Shown one piece after another: positions 1 to 12,209 of a DNA stretch of 64,000 nucleotides. Position numbers and translations under genes: made by a program. The stretch is from Nymphaea colorata (lineage: Eukaryota; Streptophyta; Magnoliopsida; Nymphaeales; Nymphaeaceae), in contig NC_045147.1 of NCBI RefSeq assembly GCF_008831285.2, positions 2,754,001-2,818,000 on the forward strand. The letters run 5' to 3'. Numbering within the stretch: the first letter of the stretch is position 1; the number at the start of each line of letters is the position of its first letter. The notes beneath the pieces are model-generated. The model was not told where the DNA came from. It did not search any database and saw only the letters and a program-made list of their open reading frames with translations.

Positions 1-1
1 T

Positions 2-605
2 TTAATGCCCACCAAGTCCAAGAAACTCAAAAGCTTTTCTGTGAATGACTTTGCATATCTGATCAACTTCTTCGCCTAAAGAGATTGGATTTTCAACCTC
101 AAGAGCCTGACTTGAGACGATGGTTTTCTGAAAACAGTTCCTCCTGCCTTTTTACGAAAAGAATTTTGAGTTGGGGACCGTTTCATTTGATATCAGTAAT
201 CGTCCTGCGACGGCTTTGAGATTCAAAGCGACCAGAACAAATTGAAATGATGAGATTTTGAAAGGGATGACAAGATAGAGGAAGATGATAGGGATCACTT
301 CTAGGCCCCCACTATTCATCAGTGGGGTCTCAAATCTCGACCTCGTTATGGGTCCATGATTTTGGTACATATTTGAAGTATCTTTGGAGGTGAAATCAAA
401 CAAAAACAGACAGAGGTCATTATTAATTTGAGAGAGAGAAAAGAACAAGAGATTAGAGAGAAAAAGAAAGTGAAAAAGTAACTGGTAGGTGGTCCAATAC
501 TGTCAAGCAGGAAGGAGAACAGAGATTGGCGCAGCGCCTTGGTAGATGTGATTCAAAAACCTTGTTTTGGCTGGCATTTGGCAGCAACCAAGATCCTGAA
601 TCCAT
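2..605 (-). CDS. Possible small two-exon gene, function unknown (76 aa predicted)
   Basis: Not recognised. Exon 1 at 605-501 starts at an ATG in a good context (aaccATGG) and ends in phase 0 before GTATTG. Exon 2 at 127-2 follows a TGTTTTCAG acceptor and ends with TAA at 4-2. The join keeps phase and gives 76 residues. The second exon reads as ordinary soluble protein with an acidic, probably helical stretch (SLGEEVDQICKVIHRKAF); the first is Ser/Cys-rich. No signal peptide or membrane segment is visible. Exon 2 could instead be the last exon of another gene model, since only its open frame and acceptor are solid. The 372-bp intron shows no coding character. This rests on frame and splice sites only. 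Confidence 0.33.
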
Positions 606-2640
606 GGTTTGAATGTGTAAGCACAAAACCATACAAAGAAATTGAATGAGATCTAACAGTATTCTCGTACTCGCACTTTTGTTGTGGTGAAGATGGGAAT
701 GCAACACGCGCGGCCAGAAAAGGGCCTGGTTTGGTCAGTTTTTATAGCAATGAATGCTTTTGTCTTGGCAGATGCAGAGAAGAGATAACGGCAAGCCTTT
801 TTTCTGGGCATGGCCGCTGTCCGCTCCCTCCTTTGGACCACCACCAAGAAAGATGATGGAGGTGGTGACGAGAAAAGGGGAAAAAGAAGGCGCAAGGCAG
901 AAGGCAAAAGCCCTTTTTTCTCTCAGACTGCAGCAGCCTCTAGCTTCATCAGTCATCATCATTAGGCATTGCTCTGCTTTGCATTTTCTCTCCTTTCTCG
1001 TCTTCTGCGTTAGCTAGCTTTGCATTTAATCCCTCCATTAAATTACTCAACAAATACTACGCCTAAGAAAAGAAAATCTGATCTTTCAGTCTAGAGAGAG
1101 AGAGGATGTCGATCTGTTTACTAAAATTGGGGCGATAGGGTTGTCTATGACTCTATGGAGCTAAAACACTTGGCAGTACCTGTACTGCAGGAAGAGGACA
1201 AAGTGGAGAGAGAAAGTTTCCTTGGCAGAGGAGAGGAGAGGAGAGGAGAGGGACCATGCTGGCTAAGAAGTTGACTACTTGCATTCACCTCCTGATGCCT
1301 GTCCATACAGCCACCGCCATTATTCAAAGGCTGGTAGCGATGGCTGCAACTCTTTTAAGACAAACGGCCTGATGCCTTTGTCTGCGTGCTCTCCTCCTCC
1401 CCTACACAGTAACACAGGGCTCTTCTAGACTTTCAAAGTTCAGCTACTTGAGTTGAGTACAGGAGTAGTCTGCCTCTCCCTGAATATGAGCTGCCATAGC
1501 CAGCTACCGTTCATAAGCCATATACATGTCAACGAGCCACAAAAAGAGAGAGAGAGAGAGAACCCATCTCCATGAATGCATCATCTAAAAGTATAGTACT
1601 CATAGAAATCAAATAAACCTACCTGCTCGACCAGACATGCTACATCTCTGAGACTTTATGGTAGCATTTAGATGGCACTCCAAAACCTCTGTTTTTAGAA
1701 GGATTGGGTGACACCAAAACCAACTTTTTTTCAAATTGAGTTTTGAACAGACCTGGCTTTCAAAAGTAATTGCATAACCTTAACCCTATCATCAAGTTAT
1801 TCAAAAAAAAAAAAAGTATTTTGGATGTGTCATCCATACACCCAAACCAATTTTTAAAAAAATAGTTACTGATTTTAGTAAACACCTTTTTTGAGAGAGT
1901 ATCATCTAAACACGACCTTTTTTTTCTTCTTTAAACTATGTGTGAAGCGACACAACATCTCAAATGCCTTTTTAATTAAACGATTTGTTAGCTCTTTTTA
2001 ACATAATATGCAATCACCACCCTATATTTAGCCACTCAGTACTGAAGTACGCGCCTAATGAAGTCACTACTAGCTCACCCTTTTGCTACCTAGAGACTAG
2101 TTGATGACCACAAACCTATCTTCAACTTGAAGGGATTTTTTTCTTTTAAATTTTCTATATATAGGGGAAGCCACTTTGAAGTGAGTGGCATTCTCTCTGG
2201 CTCCCCATGGTCCTGGTATATGTCCATCTTCACCAAAGACTGGCCTCCTGCTGGCCGAACCAGCGCCTCAAACCCTTACGGCATTTCAAGAGGAATTTAG
2301 CCTCTTTGCCTTCTGTTCTATCCATTCACTGAGGCCCACTAGAGGCAGAATCTAGGCACTCAGAACGGACTGAATACTGTTGGGTGGCTCTCAACGTACT
2401 TGGTAGAGCTCACATGTATATTACTGTGTTGGTAGTCTAACAGCAAGCACTGTAACTTCTGCTCAGTTCAAGCAGAAGATAAAACGTTTCTTGGCCCACT
2501 GACAGTAATTTTTCTTGGCCCCAGATGAGTACACCACCAACAATGGTGCTCAAATAACGACCCCTTGCTTTTGTTGCAGACTGTTGATTACTATCAAGGT
2601 GGATGGATAATATGATCTAATGTGATCGGTTAAACAGCAC
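606..2640. other. Intergenic stretch, no gene recognised
   Basis: Short open frames occur on both strands but none resembles a protein family. The stretch contains purine-rich runs (GGAGA repeats at about 1231-1250 and (GA)n near 1545-1560) and AT-rich sequence. If the small minus-strand gene at the left edge is real, its promoter would lie at about 610-1000. Confidence 0.5.
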
Positions 2641-2654
2641 CTGTCCTAGTTCAG

Positions 2655-2880
2655 GTGAGCAGGAGGATTAATGCTACCGCTTGAGTCAGAGCTGAACCCC
2701 TGCCCCCTTCCCTCCTTGCCGTAGGGTCTAGAGCTGTGTGGTATCAAAATCTTCACATGGTCAGGGGCGAAGTTTTTCAAATTTTTTCTATAGGTTAGAT
2801 TAAAATTTTTATGCAATTTTTTAACTTTTAAAAACATGAGGGGAGGCCATGGCTCGTGCTGGCCCCCCTGCCTCCACTCC
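2655..2880. repeat. Probable degraded copy of the GGGGCG...GGCCATGGCC short element
   Basis: Read on the minus strand, a block with GGCCATGGCC flanked by runs of G is followed by an AT-rich centre and ends at CGCCCCTGACC. This resembles the better preserved element at 47919-48114, which carries GGGGGGCC, GGCCATGGCC and an end in GCCCCTG. The ends here are decayed and no target duplication was found, so the limits are approximate. Confidence 0.4.
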
Positions 2881-2990
2881 TACACATGCTTCAACTTGCA
2901 TGTAGATCTCCTTCCAGGTTGAATCGAAGACGTGCCACATATTACACATCTCAACCCACCTGTTTGAACCATACCCCTCGAATTGCATAT

Positions 2991-3166
2991 GACCTAGTTC
3001 ATTCCATGATTTACAAGTCAATTTGTTTTGAAATGATCTGGGTTATTCCATGATTTATAAGTCAATTTGTTTTGAAATGGCCTAGTTCATTCCATGATTT
3101 ATAAGTCAATTTGTTTTGAAATGGCCTAGTTCATTCCATGATTTATAAGTCAATTTGTTTTGAAAT
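2991..3166. repeat. 44-bp tandem repeat, four copies
   Basis: Four head-to-tail 44-bp units lie at 2991-3034, 3035-3078, 3079-3122 and 3123-3166. Each contains ATTCCATGATTTATAAGTCA followed by ATTTGTTTTGAAAT. Units 3 and 4 are identical to each other. Units 1 and 2 differ at a few positions, such as TTAC for TTAT and a GATCTGGGTT start. This suggests recent local expansion. No coding role is apparent. Confidence 0.95.
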
Positions 3167-6100
3167 GGGCTCCTGCTGATTCAGATCTACGTACGTGAGG
3201 TCCATATTCTTGTCGGTATGTCAGAACTGTGAATGGCCACATTTGGCGGTATTTGAGATGATTCAGGCGATGATGTTCCGAGCACAGGTGGATAAAAACA
3301 TGTGGAAATGGGTCTTGTTTTGGAACTACTTATTTCATATTTGGCGGTTGAAACTCGAGTGACTAATGCCCCTGTGGAGATCTTTTCTTCATCTTATCTT
3401 CTCTGCAACTCTCCATTAAGGCACAATTCTCCGATGGTTGACAGTTTCTTTTCAATGACAGTAAATCCTCCCCACAGAGACAGAGTAAATGCATCTTCTT
3501 AGATAAGTGAGACCACAAAGTAAATATATAGCGAGAATAGAAGCCTCTAACCGTGCCAAACTCAAGTTACGTAGCCTCGCCTTCTTGAATTTTTATGCCT
3601 GTGGAAGATAGATTCATCCAACTCTGCATGGTTAGAGGTTACACTTGGACCAAGTTGCCAACAGCTCGAAACCTTAGATTTGCAGCCTATTTTGAGCTAG
3701 GCTGCAAAGCTAAAGTATCAAGCCCTTGACAACCTTCTGCTCAACAATTCAAGATCTGCAACTCTCATCTGTTCTTCACTATTGAACATTAAATTAGGAG
3801 AAAGATAAGTCCAAAGCCAGAAGTTCTAGAGATAAAAAGAAAAATCAGAGTCAGACCCAGAGGTTGCCTTGTCCATTATTGATTGGGAGAAGCACTGATC
3901 ATTGAAGGTTGATAAATGGAGAAGTTCCGCAATTAATAATCACATATCTATAATAGTTGGGATGCTTATTTTATGTTGAAGACCCTACACCACTTATCAA
4001 CACTGATAGTCTGCAGCTTGAACTGTTCCATAGTGCTGTACTGAGTACTCACAAGTCTTGATGGTTTGGGCTCACTGGTGTTTTCCCTCTTGAAAGGTTA
4101 CTTTTATTTTCCCTTTCCCAGTGATTTCCATGCATGTTTCTAGAGCGGTCACCTTGCCTGATGAAGAGAGGTTCCCGTAGCAGAAAATTTTAAATCTTTA
4201 TGAGGCGTTTAGAGATATTTTCAATGCGGATATCAGAAATGCTTTTTGACATTTATTTTTCAAGAAACGCAAAATAATGTAGTATTGACAATATCAAGTG
4301 AAATTTTGAACCCTAGATACTCGCTTTTTTCTTTTCGAATTGAAGACTCTACTTGCATAACCTTTCTGGTGATTGTATAAGCTTATTAAAGAAATCTCGG
4401 TGGACAAATACCAGGCATCTTGAGTCTTTTTGTTTCTCAAACGAAGCTGCTACCGCGTCAAGGACAGACCATTCAAAACTGAATCGTTGTAGCCCATGAG
4501 ATTATCGACTCCATCGGTCCGTGTTAGCCATACGTCCAACCAATTTTTGCTTTGAAATGAATCCAGCCAAGTCTATACACAATCGATTGGAACTTAGAAA
4601 CTGCATTGAAGATCCGAGCCTTTACATAGGTTGCATCCAACCAATAATCTCTGTCGGTGCTTATTAATGAAATTCGGTTTCAGAAATTAAAGTTATCAAG
4701 GCTTTCTTGATGGGAACTAGCCCTTCCCCTAGCTTTTCTTCTTATTCTTGGTTCTCTGGCTCTACCAGTTCTCAAGCCGTGGACCTTCCATTATACCATC
4801 ATCAGGTGATATCACAGGGCATTAACATGGAATCTGTCTTAAAAACCGATGTTTACTGTTAAGATTTTTGAGGTTTTAGCCCTTAAGGCTGCTGGATTTG
4901 GAGCTGGTATATTCATTATGTGGATGAAATGCTTCTCTTCAAAGGCTGAGTTTGTTCCTGTTGTCCACAATTTCACAGAAATTCGTGTGGAGTTTGAGTT
5001 CCACCTTGGAGTGAAGATCAAAACCGAGTTGCTCCGAAGAGAGGCTTGGCAGGGCGTTGAGATTTGAGAATTAGAAGAATTCTGTGGAGGAACCCCTCCC
5101 ACCAAACAGACGATATTTATGTTAATCCCTTGTACTTTCTTCTCCTGGTTTTCTGCCTCCTCTCCTCCTCCTCCATTTTATCTTTACCTTGCAGGCTGCC
5201 GCTGGGTTGAATTCTTGGCCTCCTTCAACGTTAAGGCCTTAAGTTCATCAATCCCTAAGAAAGGTGCATAGAACTCTTCTTGCAGCTCAGTTATTGCTGT
5301 TACAACCTCAAACACAGCTGATATTGATAATTTTCTCAATGCTCAGTTATGAAGGGAAAAGTAAAAATAACTGCTTAAAGATACCAAAACGACTTGGATA
5401 CATCAGCAGAGAGCGGGTAAAGTCAGGACAAGATCACAAATTCTGGTATGCAAAGGTCACCAAGTTATGTCATGGTTTGCCCACTCAATTTCAATCTGCA
5501 ACTAAGAAAATGCCAATGCACCTTCAAATTGGAGAACAGCAAATACCTAATTGGAAGCCTTTCCCTAGAAAGAAGAAGTACACAAGAAGAGCAGGATTAA
5601 ATCTGAGCTACTCATTTTTCTTATCATAAAAGCAGACAATGAAATACCCAGACGCTAGAGGAGAATAAAGAAGACAAAAACGATCTTTGGATATCACATG
5701 CTTTCTGATGTCGAGTTGTGACCTAAGAAAGAAAGAGAAGTCAACTTGGGACAACTCCCTTGGCAACTCAACATAAAATGCTCTATATCATATGACACTT
5801 ACTGTCGAACAAGCAAAATTTGTACGAAGGGGAAGACGTTCGGACATTCATTATTCCATTATGGAACCCCCTCATTTACTTTAACTGACTTAAGCATTTA
5901 GTATTCTTCAAGCTACAAGAGAAAGCATATCTGGTTCAACATATTTGAAATTCAGCTTAAAGACCAAATACAACAGCTTGTATGAGATGCATCCACCAAT
6001 TGGCATTAGATGCTTTCAAATAAGATGATAAACTAGAGAGCAAAGATATGTAGATTTAATCCATTAAAAAATGAAAACACACATATTAATCAATTACAAA

Positions 6101-6627
6101 ATGCTGTTATGCCAACATTAGAGAAGAGCAAGAAGACCTAGACATGTATAATATGCTCCAGATGTCATCGGCAGCCATATGAGAAGTTCTCCTCTCTATC
6201 AGCAATCAACCTCTTCTGGCAAGAAAAGACTTGAAAGAAAATTGCCAAGAGGACGTTGGCAAATCTGTTGAGTGGAAATTCATATGGCGCCCAAAAATGC
6301 ATCTTCTAGGCAGTAACATCTGTCAGAGGTGAGCTTCAGTTGAGAATCAGAAATCATCAATCTAGTCACAACAAGCACTGTTTTAACCTTCAGAAGATAG
6401 CAGCTTGATGCCCACAAGCCCTCAATGGGCATGGAGAAATGGCCCAGAAAATGTAACCTCAGTAAAAGGAAACCACAAGAAGCTCAGATTTCCCAACAAG
6501 AAGCTCTAACATGACGAACTTCATTCTGGCGCTAGTGCTTGGTCCATGAACGATATATACAATATATAGCTTTATATGTGAATACACCTTTTCAGAGCTT
6601 CTAAAAGAACGTCAGAAGAATTTAAAT
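3167..6627. other. Intergenic stretch downstream of the TBL gene
   Basis: No gene family was recognised. Two open stretches were considered: 4839-5105, open on both strands, and 5264-5629 on the plus strand (121 codons, Lys/Arg-rich end). Neither resembles a known domain. The part nearest 6627 will include the 3' untranslated region of the TBL gene. No transposon ends were recognised. Confidence 0.5.
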
Positions 6628-8625
6628 TTATATCAATGTAGCAAAGATTTCATTCCATGCATCCGGAATACCTGGGAGACACCAATGCAGGCAATCCTGC
6701 ACTCCTGGAGTGGCTTTTATGCTATATCTAGATATGTGACCCTCATCTCTAAGGGATGACAAGCCAGTAATGTCAAAGAGCCTGACTCTTGTTCCTCTGA
6801 CGGCACTCTCAGCAACTGGATCACTAGACTTCGTTTGCAGGACCCTGCTTCCTCCAGATAAAGGAACTGTATTGTCACAGGTCCCGCCCGTATTCCACTC
6901 CCCATTGAAGAAGTGCCTGGGAGAGAGGGTTCTAAAGAAGGCTTTCAGCTGTGGGTGATGTGGGAGTTGTGAATCAAGCCATTTAACAACACTATGAACT
7001 GTAAGGTTCTTAGCATAAGCTATTTCTGTTAAGCTATTGTTCGCAATTGGCGTACCGTTCATGTACATGATCCACCGATTAGCTTGCAATTTGCCACTGT
7101 TCCAATGGTGTCCAGTGTTAAGAATTAAAACATCAAACCGATGAAGATACTGCCTTAGAAACTTAACTGGTCGATCTAGATGCATGGCCAAGTCAGTTTG
7201 ACGCTTAGATTTCTGCTGCTTAAGGGGTTCCAGTTCGCAAAGGCTAGCTGACCAGTAAAAGAGAACGGTAGTGTTAGTATCTGGGAAGCGATAAGCCCAA
7301 CCTTCAGGGCGTATTGCTCCACGGGGTATGATCAGCCCATATTCCCAGCCAACATCTTCAACATCTGATCTCTCCTCACCTCTGGTGATCATGCACATGA
7401 GGGATTGAAATTGCTGCCTACCCAGAGAATCACCCACCATTGCAATCGTCTTGTTGGCCATCCTGAACCACATTTATTAGCACAATCAAAGGGAATACAG
7501 CAGAAATTATCACAAATTGTGGACTAAAATGGACCGTGGCTGTTCCTCCTACATTTCATTTAAGCAGAGAAGCGAGAAAACGCTCAGATGCTCAATTAGG
7601 ATCACCATGAGCTCAATGTAGATGCCTTTGCAAATACACTAAGTGAAATCAACTGAAGTCTTGAAACATTGTTACTAGCACGTCAAATGATGCGACATTT
7701 ATCTCTAGGGGAAAGGATTAAACATCTAAAACCTCGCTTGCTAGCATTATAGCATATCAGAACTTCCAGAACATTCATACGAAAGGTGAAAACTAGAGAT
7801 TTGAGTTAACCAAACACAATAATCGTGAGCTAAAGAAACTGAAGGAGAAGGGCACGAACTTCCTCAAGAAGGAGTCCGCTTCAAAATTTGGCAGTTCGCA
7901 ACTCTTTGGCTGCCATCTTAAGGACTCGTAAGCGAAATCCAGTCGTTGAGTTAGCCGGCACGCCCACATCGGTGACAGCCACCGCTTGCAACCAAAGCCA
8001 GAATAGAGGGGCTTTTTTTTGTCCAGTACCCATTTCCCTTTCCTATAGTCGCAATCTGTTCCATCACCGGACAACGATGAATGAGACCCAATCAAGCATC
8101 TGAGGATTAGAAGAATGTTAGCTAAGAAAGAAAAGGGTGCCACCTTGACTGTTTTGTTTGCTCTTTGTCACTGGCTCTTTCTGTGCAGTTTCCCGTGCAG
8201 AGACCCGGGATTGACCGCTATCATCATCAAAGTCCAGATCTCTGTTCTTCTCTGAAACAGTAGAATTCACACCCCAAATAGACGATTCTGAACTTGTGTT
8301 CAGGTCGACCCCCTTTTCCTCCACAAACGGAGCCTCACCCAACAGGTTTGTGTCCTCTGCAACACAAACGCAAGAGAGAGAGAGAGAGAGAGAAAGAGAA
8401 GTCGGTACGTGGTGTGAAATTCAGAAGGTAGTTTATTTGTGGAACAAAAGAAACAAAAGAATGGAACGAGAAAAACTAACTTGGAGATAGCATTTCCATT
8501 AGAATTTCTGGAGCAACGCCGGATGTCTTCTCCCATGCCCAAATGACAAGGGTGGTGCAGATGAAGGACATGAGAATTAGGCGTAGCCGCCTGCTCCTGA
8601 ACCACTTAAGCCAACCTTCTTTCAT
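6628..8625 (-). CDS. TBL: TRICHOME BIREFRINGENCE-LIKE protein (TBL14/15/16-like), polysaccharide O-acetyltransferase family
   Basis: Four exons on the minus strand: 8625-8481, 8356-8144, 8055-7860 and 7462-6628, all GT-AG and in phase, giving 462 residues. The ATG at 8625-8623 is chosen because a type II membrane anchor follows (about residues 12-32, basic then hydrophobic). A low-complexity acidic/Ser stem fills about 49-119. The Cys-rich PMR5N/TBL domain runs from about 120 (CDYRKGKWV) to 172. The PC-esterase domain has the GDS motif at 195-197 (VGDSLGRQQ) and the DxxH motif at 441-444 (DCLHWCLPG), so the catalytic Ser-Asp-His set is present. Family knowledge: TBLs are Golgi enzymes that O-acetylate wall polymers such as xylan, mannan or pectin. 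Which polymer this one uses cannot be read from sequence. Placement near TBL14-16 is from remembered C-terminal similarity and is less sure. Intron 1 carries a (GA)n tract near 8371-8396. The protein has normal family length and no visible defect. Confidence 0.95.
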
Positions 8626-9418
8626 CTTTGAGCTTTCTTTCTGCAAACCCCCACAGAGGGACCTTCAATATCCTTCTCAGTTCTCCCTTGAAAATCAACC
8701 AACCCTTCTGATCTTCACCCCACACAGGAAAGCAGCTTCTAATTTCAATTAACTGCATTTAATAAAGTTTGAACAGAAGTGTGAGCCTAACGCCAGCTTC
8801 CCAAATAGAAACCAAAAACATTTTGCCGCTTTCTTGTACTGCTACAAGGCGCCGGGATGGCAGATGGTCGTGCGCTCCATATGTTTTACCTTATTAATTA
8901 TATGTCAATCCCGCTTTGGGCGGAAGCTGCGAAACAGGTCATGATTTGTTAGGAAGCGAGAAATTTAGATGTTGACTCCCATCTCCTCCCTTGTCACCGA
9001 GGTCCACAGCTGTGTCCTTATCAGGAGGTAAAAGGTCCACGTACTTCGATTTTTGATGTTATAAAACATAACCGAAAATGTTATTTCTTTTTTTAATTAG
9101 TGTTGCAAAACTTATGTGTGGATTTTTAATAACAACAAAAAGTTAAGAAGTATTTATTTATCGCTAAGTGTTGCATTGTGATTTTTGAAATTTTAACTTG
9201 CAAACCTACTTGAACTCATAAATTGACCTCACAATTTCAACTTTTCTGAATAGAGGTACAAGCTTTTGCCCATGACTAACTAACACCCATCGCGACAACA
9301 AGTCAAAAGATGTCACCTTGAGAAGTATTTATCACTCTCCAAAGTTTAAAAAAATTAAATATAATCGTGTATGTTCTACTGACTTAGACTCGCAAAGTTT
9401 TTTATTAAGGTTGTGTTT
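8626..9418. other. TBL 5' flank and intergenic DNA
   Basis: The promoter and 5' untranslated region of the minus-strand TBL gene should lie in roughly the first few hundred bases. No clear TATA box could be assigned. The remainder is AT-rich with no recognised gene or repeat. Confidence 0.5.
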
Positions 9419-10072
9419 GTTTTATTGCGGATCTCAAATTCAGGGTGATCTAAGATCTTAAGATCTCAGATCTACGGATTTAAGATCAGACTACTCATAT
9501 CTAATGGTTTTTAACATGTAGAATGAATTTAAAATCCATGCTATTGAGATCTTAGTTTGCTTAAACTGAGGACCTATTAAAGTACACCTTTTTATACAAT
9601 CTTGAATCTAAGAACCAAGGCTATTGGTTGTGTTGATGCCCTTGGTTCTTAGATGTAAGGGTTGATTTTGAATGCTCGGAACTAAGATCAGAAGTTATTA
9701 AAATCTGACGCTAAGGAAGCCATGTTTGGTTTTGACTTTCATTAGCTTTTCATTTCATTGTTTTTTTTTTTCTTTGTTTCTCATGTACAGCCATCCGACC
9801 AGCGGGGAAGCTGATCGGTGGGAGGAGCGGTGGCCGGACAACTGTTTTGAATCCCTCTTTTCTTGGCCAGAGGGCTTTTACAGCCAAAAGGAAAGGGTTT
9901 CAACCCTCTTAAGCCCTCAATGATGGCCGAGGGTTTCAAACTCGAAACCTTTGCAGCGGCGGAGGGTTTTGGTTATGAAATCCATGGATGCTAAAATCAT
10001 TGTTTGATAATATCATGGATTTCTCAACTAGATTTGAGTTGAATCTGAGATCCATGGCTATCAAATGGGCCG
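9419..10072. mobile_element. Candidate short inverted-repeat element (possible PIF/Harbinger-like MITE)
   Basis: The left end reads GGTTGTGTTTGTTTTATTG then CGGATCTCAAATTC. The right end, read on the opposite strand, gives GGCCCATTTGATAGCC then ATGGATCTCAGATTC, so subterminal blocks match in inverted orientation. Many GGATCTNAGATC-type short palindromes occur near both ends. A TAA triplet flanks each end (9416-9418 and 10073-10075), which would suit a 3-bp PIF/Harbinger target duplication, but three bases is weak evidence. A plus-strand open frame inside (9726-9923) has no recognised domain. Confidence 0.4.
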
Positions 10073-10075
10073 TAA

Positions 10076-12209
10076 GGTTGCATTTGCTAGCCTCGGATCT
10101 AAGATCCAAGGTAGTATAAAAAGGCGTGTTTTGAGAGATCAGTAACATAAAAAGATAGCCCCCGAACTCCCTTTCCCTCTGCGGTAGCTAACAAGAGTGA
10201 GTTGATCAAGATACTAGGAAATGCAATTAATATTTCAAACAGATCTTACTTGGGACTACCGATGCCCATTTGATTGTTAGAAAAGATTTTCATCAAAAGA
10301 ACAAAGAAAAACTTTTCTTGCATTGAATTTTTTTCACTTTGTTGGCGTACATTTGCATTGAAAGCACGTAGATTAAAGACCTCAAACATTAAGTGGATGT
10401 GCACTGCATCGATCAAGGAGAAGATTCATCATTTATCCATTGTAATCAGAAGCCATTATGCATAATTCAAGCAAAGAAGAGCGTGAGAATTGGTGCATAG
10501 TCATGATGGGGGCTGGTAGGCAACTACTTTCTAGTGGCATCAATTTTTAGTGTTGTGAAATGAGATTATACATATGCAATTTTTTTGTGGGGGGCACCGG
10601 GGGGGAGGGGAGGGGGGAGGAGGGGTAAGCTTTGACTTTCACTTAGCAGTTGGATTTTCTCCTACTCACCGGAAAGGAGCATATTCACAATGCTAGATGA
10701 TTATGTAACAACTGATAGAGATAAGATTTGTTTATTTTTTCGAATTCAAATTTATTTAGATCATGTATCTGATCCTAATCTGTGTAGGCTGTATAGGCCA
10801 TTCATTACCATAAATGATGACTCACAAATCATATGTCAATTGGCCTACCTTTTCCTTTATGGTATAGAGCTCGAAAGTGAGATGGCTGCCTAATCGAGTT
10901 CCACTATGACTAGTCTTTGGGAAACCTGCAAGTGAGCATATGAAGGTATTTTTTGCTGTTGAACGAATTGGGAGCAGGTTTTGAGCCAGTTGTAACAATT
11001 ATGCTCGAACCTCTAATGCTGTCTTATAAGGAGATCATTTCTGTATTGCAAAGTCATGAAACTCTCCAATCACATTGACAATGATGATGGAGATCATTGT
11101 TTCATGCTAAGCAACTAAGATGTCGAATTGTAGGGAAACGAGTGAAAGCTGTAGGGGTTTACTTTGTTACCACAAAAAAAAAAATCATACTCTCAAAGGG
11201 ACCATTTCAATCTTTTCCAAAAGTATACTTGATTGATTTGCCATGTCATTGTAACATATCAAATATCTTCAATATTTCTAATCATTTTGCATATAATGAT
11301 GTCTTGAATTTGTCGAGAAGCATTCTTTTCAACCTAGGGAGAATGACAGTGGCCCAAAAGGTACACCAACATAGTTATAAATATGAATAGAGGGAGTAAG
11401 TTGAGAGGTCCTCTTGCATGACTAAAGGGCAAAGGTGGGAAATGTTAAGCCCTTCACGAGCAAAGTAGGCTTAGTTAGGGCTTTGGATCATTTCACTCAG
11501 CCATTTGGATCTTTTGTTTTATTTTATCTAGACCCATTTTTTGTTACTGTTTAGTGTGGTATGCAAGCACAACACATTCCTTCCCGTGCAGAGAGAGGCT
11601 TTGAGGCGGTAGCCTAGGGTTTTTGCAAGTGCTCAACGGGGGAGAGGGGGCATAAAGACTCCTTATTTTGCAGAATATAATAAACCTTAAGACTGAACTA
11701 AACGATATATATATATATATACTCACACACTTTCCAAAGTATTTGCAAATCATAGTGTAGTAGAAGTGAACATATATAGTATACAATTGTTCATGTCATG
11801 AACATAAAGTGCGACATGTCCTACGACACATTTTAATAATTGCATGTGTCATTAGCACAAAGTGCGATATGTTTGTGCTCTATTTCTATTGTAGTGATGT
11901 AGGTGTGAGTATAAGGTAGACATACAAATAATACACCCCAAAATGTAGCAAATAAGTACATCTATAAATTCCAAAACAAAAATATGAATGTTACCTATAA
12001 CAAGTAATTTTGTATTCCTTCTAGGTAACACAATCAATTTTCACCTTTGTTTTTATTGAAAATAGTTACATATCATCATTCATTCACCTGCACAACAAAA
12101 TGTAAATAAAAACTACATCATTTATTATTGAAACCAAATAATGACTCAAATAAAAATAACATAAAAAGGATGCAACTGAATACTTTACCTATTGCAGTTG
12201 TGCTTCTAC
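10076..12209. other. Intergenic stretch, no gene recognised
   Basis: Short plus-strand open frames occur near 10274-10465, 10690-10893 and 11097-11390, none with recognisable family features. A G-rich run lies at about 10590-10625 and a short (TA)n at 11707-11720. The sequence may include degraded transposon DNA flanking the hAT relic to the right. Confidence 0.45.

Noticed and set aside
1140-1330. Possible microRNA precursor near the GA-rich block
   Set aside because: No mature plant microRNA sequence that I know was found and no convincing long hairpin could be drawn.
8300-8605. 101-codon minus open frame over the first TBL exons
   Set aside because: It is out of frame with the TBL model, whose exons give a continuous TBL-like protein with correct splice phases.
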